This document shows positions 5,341 to 6,859 of a stretch of 6,859 nucleotides of DNA, piece by piece. The position numbers were made by a program, and so were the translations under genes. Every line of letters starts with the position of its first letter. Position 1 is the stretch's first letter. The notes beneath the pieces were generated by a model, which did no database searches, was not told where the DNA came from, and worked only from the letters and a program-made list of their open reading frames with translations. The stretch is from Asaia bogorensis (GTDB lineage: Bacteria > Pseudomonadota > Alphaproteobacteria > Acetobacterales > Acetobacteraceae): positions 1-6,859 of the forward strand of contig CAMBXJ010000234.1 of NCBI GenBank assembly GCA_945871455.1, written 5' to 3'.

Positions 5341-6245
5341 TTCGCCATCTCCGGCGCGCGGGCGGCGGCGGGGATCTCGAAGAAACGGTTTTTCATGCCC
5401 TTCTGGTTTTCATATAGGGAACCCTGGCGCGTCGCCGGCGGCAACGGCAGGCGCACCGGCAAATGCTCCAGCCGAGGCTGCTGGGTCTCGCCGCAAACCA
5501 TCAATTCGTCGAACTTCTCGATCCCACCGGGGAAGCCCAGCAACGGCCAGGCATCGGCATTGCGGAATTGGAACAGCAACAAACGGCGGTCGCGGTCGGA
5601 TATATTTGGGGCGGACCCATGCACCGCGCGCACATGGTGCACGGTAATCGATCCGGCGCGGCCCAACAGCGGGATGGCGCCGGCATAATCGACGTCGTGA
5701 TTGGTGGGATCCATGGCGCCGCAGAACTCGCCGTTCGCGTGGTGGTCGTAAACCGGTGCGCGATGGCTGCCGGGGATAATCATCAGCGGGCCATTTTCGA
5801 GTGCCATGTCGTCGAACATGACGCCGACGGCGGCCAGGTCGTCATTGGTGTGCGGATAGAAGGCCCAATCCTGGTGCCATTCCACCGGCGCGCCGAACCC
5901 CGCGCATTTCATGTTCAGCTTGGCGGTATCGAAGCGGATATTCGGGCCCCACAGGTCGCGAAGCACCGCCAGGATCTTCGGATGGCGCGCCAGGTTCGCG
6001 TAGGCGGCATGGTGCTGGTCGGCCTTCTTGATCCGCCGCACCCGGGGATTGTCCGGCGAGTGGCTGTCTTCCAGGTCGTAGATCTCGTCATGCCCGGTTA
6101 CCCCGCGGGCACGTTCCACGAACCCGTTGGTGACGTCCTGCAACTGGCGCACTTCGTCCGGCGTCAGCACATCCGGCACGACGATGGCACCGATTTCGTT
6201 GTATTCGTCGATCTGCGCCTTTGTCAGCATGGTTGGGGTCGGCAT
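5337..6245 (-). CDS. Phytanoyl-CoA dioxygenase (PhyH) family Fe(II)/2-oxoglutarate oxygenase
   Basis: This 302-residue protein has the expected length and layout. The N-terminal helix region (L-T-K-A-Q-I-D-E-Y-N-E-I-G-A-I-V-V-P-D, about 7-25) is typical of the family. The iron-binding facial triad is visible as W-H-Q-D (H124, D126) and the distal His in V-H-G-S-A-P-N-I-S (H209), followed by R220/R221, one of which should bind the 2-oxoglutarate carboxylate. The M-I-I-P-G-S-H-R segment (155-162) is also characteristic. The family hydroxylates a C-H bond using O2 and 2-oxoglutarate, releasing succinate and CO2; its members act on very different small molecules, so the substrate is not assigned. 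No signal peptide is present. The ATG at 6245 is supported by GGAGG (6251-6255) 5 bases upstream. It is the first gene of the operon and its stop overlaps the GTG start of the serine hydrolase. Confidence 0.93.
   Translation of the reverse strand: MPTPTMLTKAQIDEYNEIGAIVVPDVLTPDEVRQLQDVTNGFVERARGVTGHDEIYDLEDSHSPDNPRVRRIKKADQHHAAYANLARHPKILAVLRDLWGPNIRFDTAKLNMKCAGFGAPVEWHQDWAFYPHTNDDLAAVGVMFDDMALENGPLMIIPGSHRAPVYDHHANGEFCGAMDPTNHDVDYAGAIPLLGRAGSITVHHVRAVHGSAPNISDRDRRLLLFQFRNADAWPLLGFPGGIEKFDELMVCGETQQPRLEHLPVRLPLPPATRQGSLYENQKGMKNRFFEIPAAARAPEMAK
5349..5352 (-). promoter_or_regulatory. Shine-Dalgarno site supporting the GTG start of the serine hydrolase
   Basis: GGAG on the minus strand lies 8 bases before the GTG at 5340, inside the end of the PhyH coding region. 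It supports the 4-base overlapping GTG start rather than an internal one. Confidence 0.6.
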
Positions 6246-6416
6246 GGTTTCCTCCGCGCTGTTGGGGCGACGCTACCACCAGGCACAGGCGCGGTCGAGT
6301 TGACGTATTCTGTCGGGCCGAGCACGGGTGGGACGGTGACGGCACCAGCGCGTGAGGGCTCGCTCGCCCAAACGACCGAACGAGCGCTCCGATCCCTTAT
6401 CCGCCGCGCCCCAAAC
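6246..6416. other. Gap upstream of the PhyH operon, likely promoter region
   Basis: This 171-base gap lies between the patatin-like gene stop and the PhyH start. It should hold the operon promoter if the operon is not read through from upstream. I cannot identify a convincing -35/-10 pair on the minus strand. The GGAGG ribosome-binding site lies at 6251-6255 and a weak hairpin at 6361-6386. Confidence 0.45.
6361..6386 (-). terminator. Weak hairpin downstream of the patatin-like gene
   Basis: CGCTCG (6361-6366) and CGAGCG (6381-6386) can pair as a 6-bp stem around a 14-base loop, about 30 bases past the TAA stop of the phospholipase gene. The large loop and the lack of a T-tract make this only a possible terminator. 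Confidence 0.22.
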
Positions 6417-6859
6417 TTAAATCGGCGGTTTGGTGGACCAATCGTATCCCTTGCGTCCGCGTTGGTAACCATAGTCGAACAACGCCTGCATATACCCCGA
6501 ATCGAACGGAGCAGGCAGTTCCATCGAAAAATCCTTGCCGATATATGCAAGGTTGAAGCCGATATCATCGCGCAGGGTATTGCTGTACATGCGCAAGACA
6601 TCGTTGAAGCCGCTGGACGCGATCATGGTGGAAATCGCCCGTGCGGCGATGCTCAGGGTCCGACGTTCGACCACCGCCCATTCGGGGTCCAACCGTCCAT
6701 TGCGAATGACATAGGCGGTCGCCGGAATAACCGGCTCCCGCCGGCGAAGCCGCTCCCGCCGCTGGGTCGTGATCGCCGCCGGGTACAGGAACGCCTGTGC
6801 GAAGGCGCCTCCATCGACATGCATTTCCTGGTACGGTTTGCCGTCCAGGGTCACATCGA
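6417..6859 (-). CDS. Patatin-like phospholipase, C-terminal part, cut by the right edge
   Basis: The frame is open to the window edge and ends at TAA (6417-6419); about 147 codons are visible. The stretch Y-Q-E-M-H-V-D-G-G carries the D-G-G motif of patatin-like phospholipases, whose Asp (codon 6813-6815) is the acid of the Ser-Asp catalytic dyad. The following F-L-Y-P and the C-terminal A-L-F-D-Y-G-Y-Q-R-G-R-K-G-Y-D-W resemble bacterial proteins of this class. The nucleophilic serine (G-x-S-x-G) and any N-terminal lipoprotein or signal sequence lie outside the window. A GTG at 6852-6854 is an internal valine codon rather than the start, because the catalytic motif follows only about ten residues later. 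The family hydrolyses acyl esters of lipids; this protein's substrate is unknown. It lies upstream of the PhyH operon on the same strand, 171 bases away, so a link is not evident. Confidence 0.82.
   Translation of the reverse strand, partial: DVTLDGKPYQEMHVDGGAFAQAFLYPAAITTQRRERLRRREPVIPATAYVIRNGRLDPEWAVVERRTLSIAARAISTMIASSGFNDVLRMYSNTLRDDIGFNLAYIGKDFSMELPAPFDSGYMQALFDYGYQRGRKGYDWSTKPPI

Noticed and set aside
3427..5688. A 753-codon open frame on the plus strand
   Set aside because: It runs antisense to the aldolase, serine hydrolase and part of the PhyH gene, all of which have clear family motifs. Its translation is rich in Arg, His and Gly without any domain, as expected for a shadow frame in GC-rich DNA.
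6299..6304. TTGACG on the plus strand as a -35 box
   Set aside because: There is no matching -10 sequence about 17 bases later and no plus-strand gene downstream; it points away from the operon.
6852..6854. GTG as the start of the patatin-like gene
   Set aside because: The D-G-G catalytic motif follows about ten residues later, while the family needs its serine motif well before it, so the frame must continue past the right edge.

Overview
This is a GC-rich stretch of bacterial chromosome whose real genes all lie on the minus strand, so the reading order is from high to low coordinates. The high GC, the strong G/C preference at third codon positions, the GC-rich palindromes between genes and the enzyme families suggest an alphaproteobacterium, perhaps in the Rhodospirillales/Acetobacteraceae. 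That placement is inference: there is no rRNA or other taxonomic marker here. I see no tRNA, CRISPR array, transposase, phage gene or replication origin.

Layout from the right edge: (1) the C-terminal part of a patatin-like phospholipase, cut by the right edge; (2) a 171-base gap; (3) a tight three-gene unit: a phytanoyl-CoA-dioxygenase (PhyH) family oxygenase, a beta-lactamase-fold serine hydrolase that starts with GTG and overlaps the previous stop by 4 bases, and an HpcH/HpaI-family aldolase 13 bases further on; (4) a GC-rich branched palindrome that looks like a terminator; (5) a 3-hydroxyisobutyryl-CoA hydrolase-like member of the crotonase family, followed by a perfect 13-bp hairpin; (6) a 409-base spacer with a 16-bp tandem repeat; (7) an exported right-handed parallel beta-helix protein; (8) a spacer and the start of a second probable exported protein, cut by the left edge.

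The three-gene unit is the most coherent functional block. It would supply an Fe(II)/2-oxoglutarate hydroxylation, hydrolysis of an ester, lactone or amide bond, and a retro-aldol cleavage giving a 2-oxoacid such as pyruvate plus an aldehyde. This would suit breakdown of an unidentified small molecule. The substrate and the order of steps cannot be read from the sequence. The acyl-CoA hydrolase next to it fits valine-type degradation but is separated by a probable terminator, so a shared pathway is not shown.

Most of the window is ordinary metabolic sequence. The points that stand out are the undefined catabolic cassette, the unusual third motif and repeat-grown N-terminus of the serine hydrolase, and three repeat or palindrome elements in the spacers. 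I found no convincing sign of an entirely new type of system.
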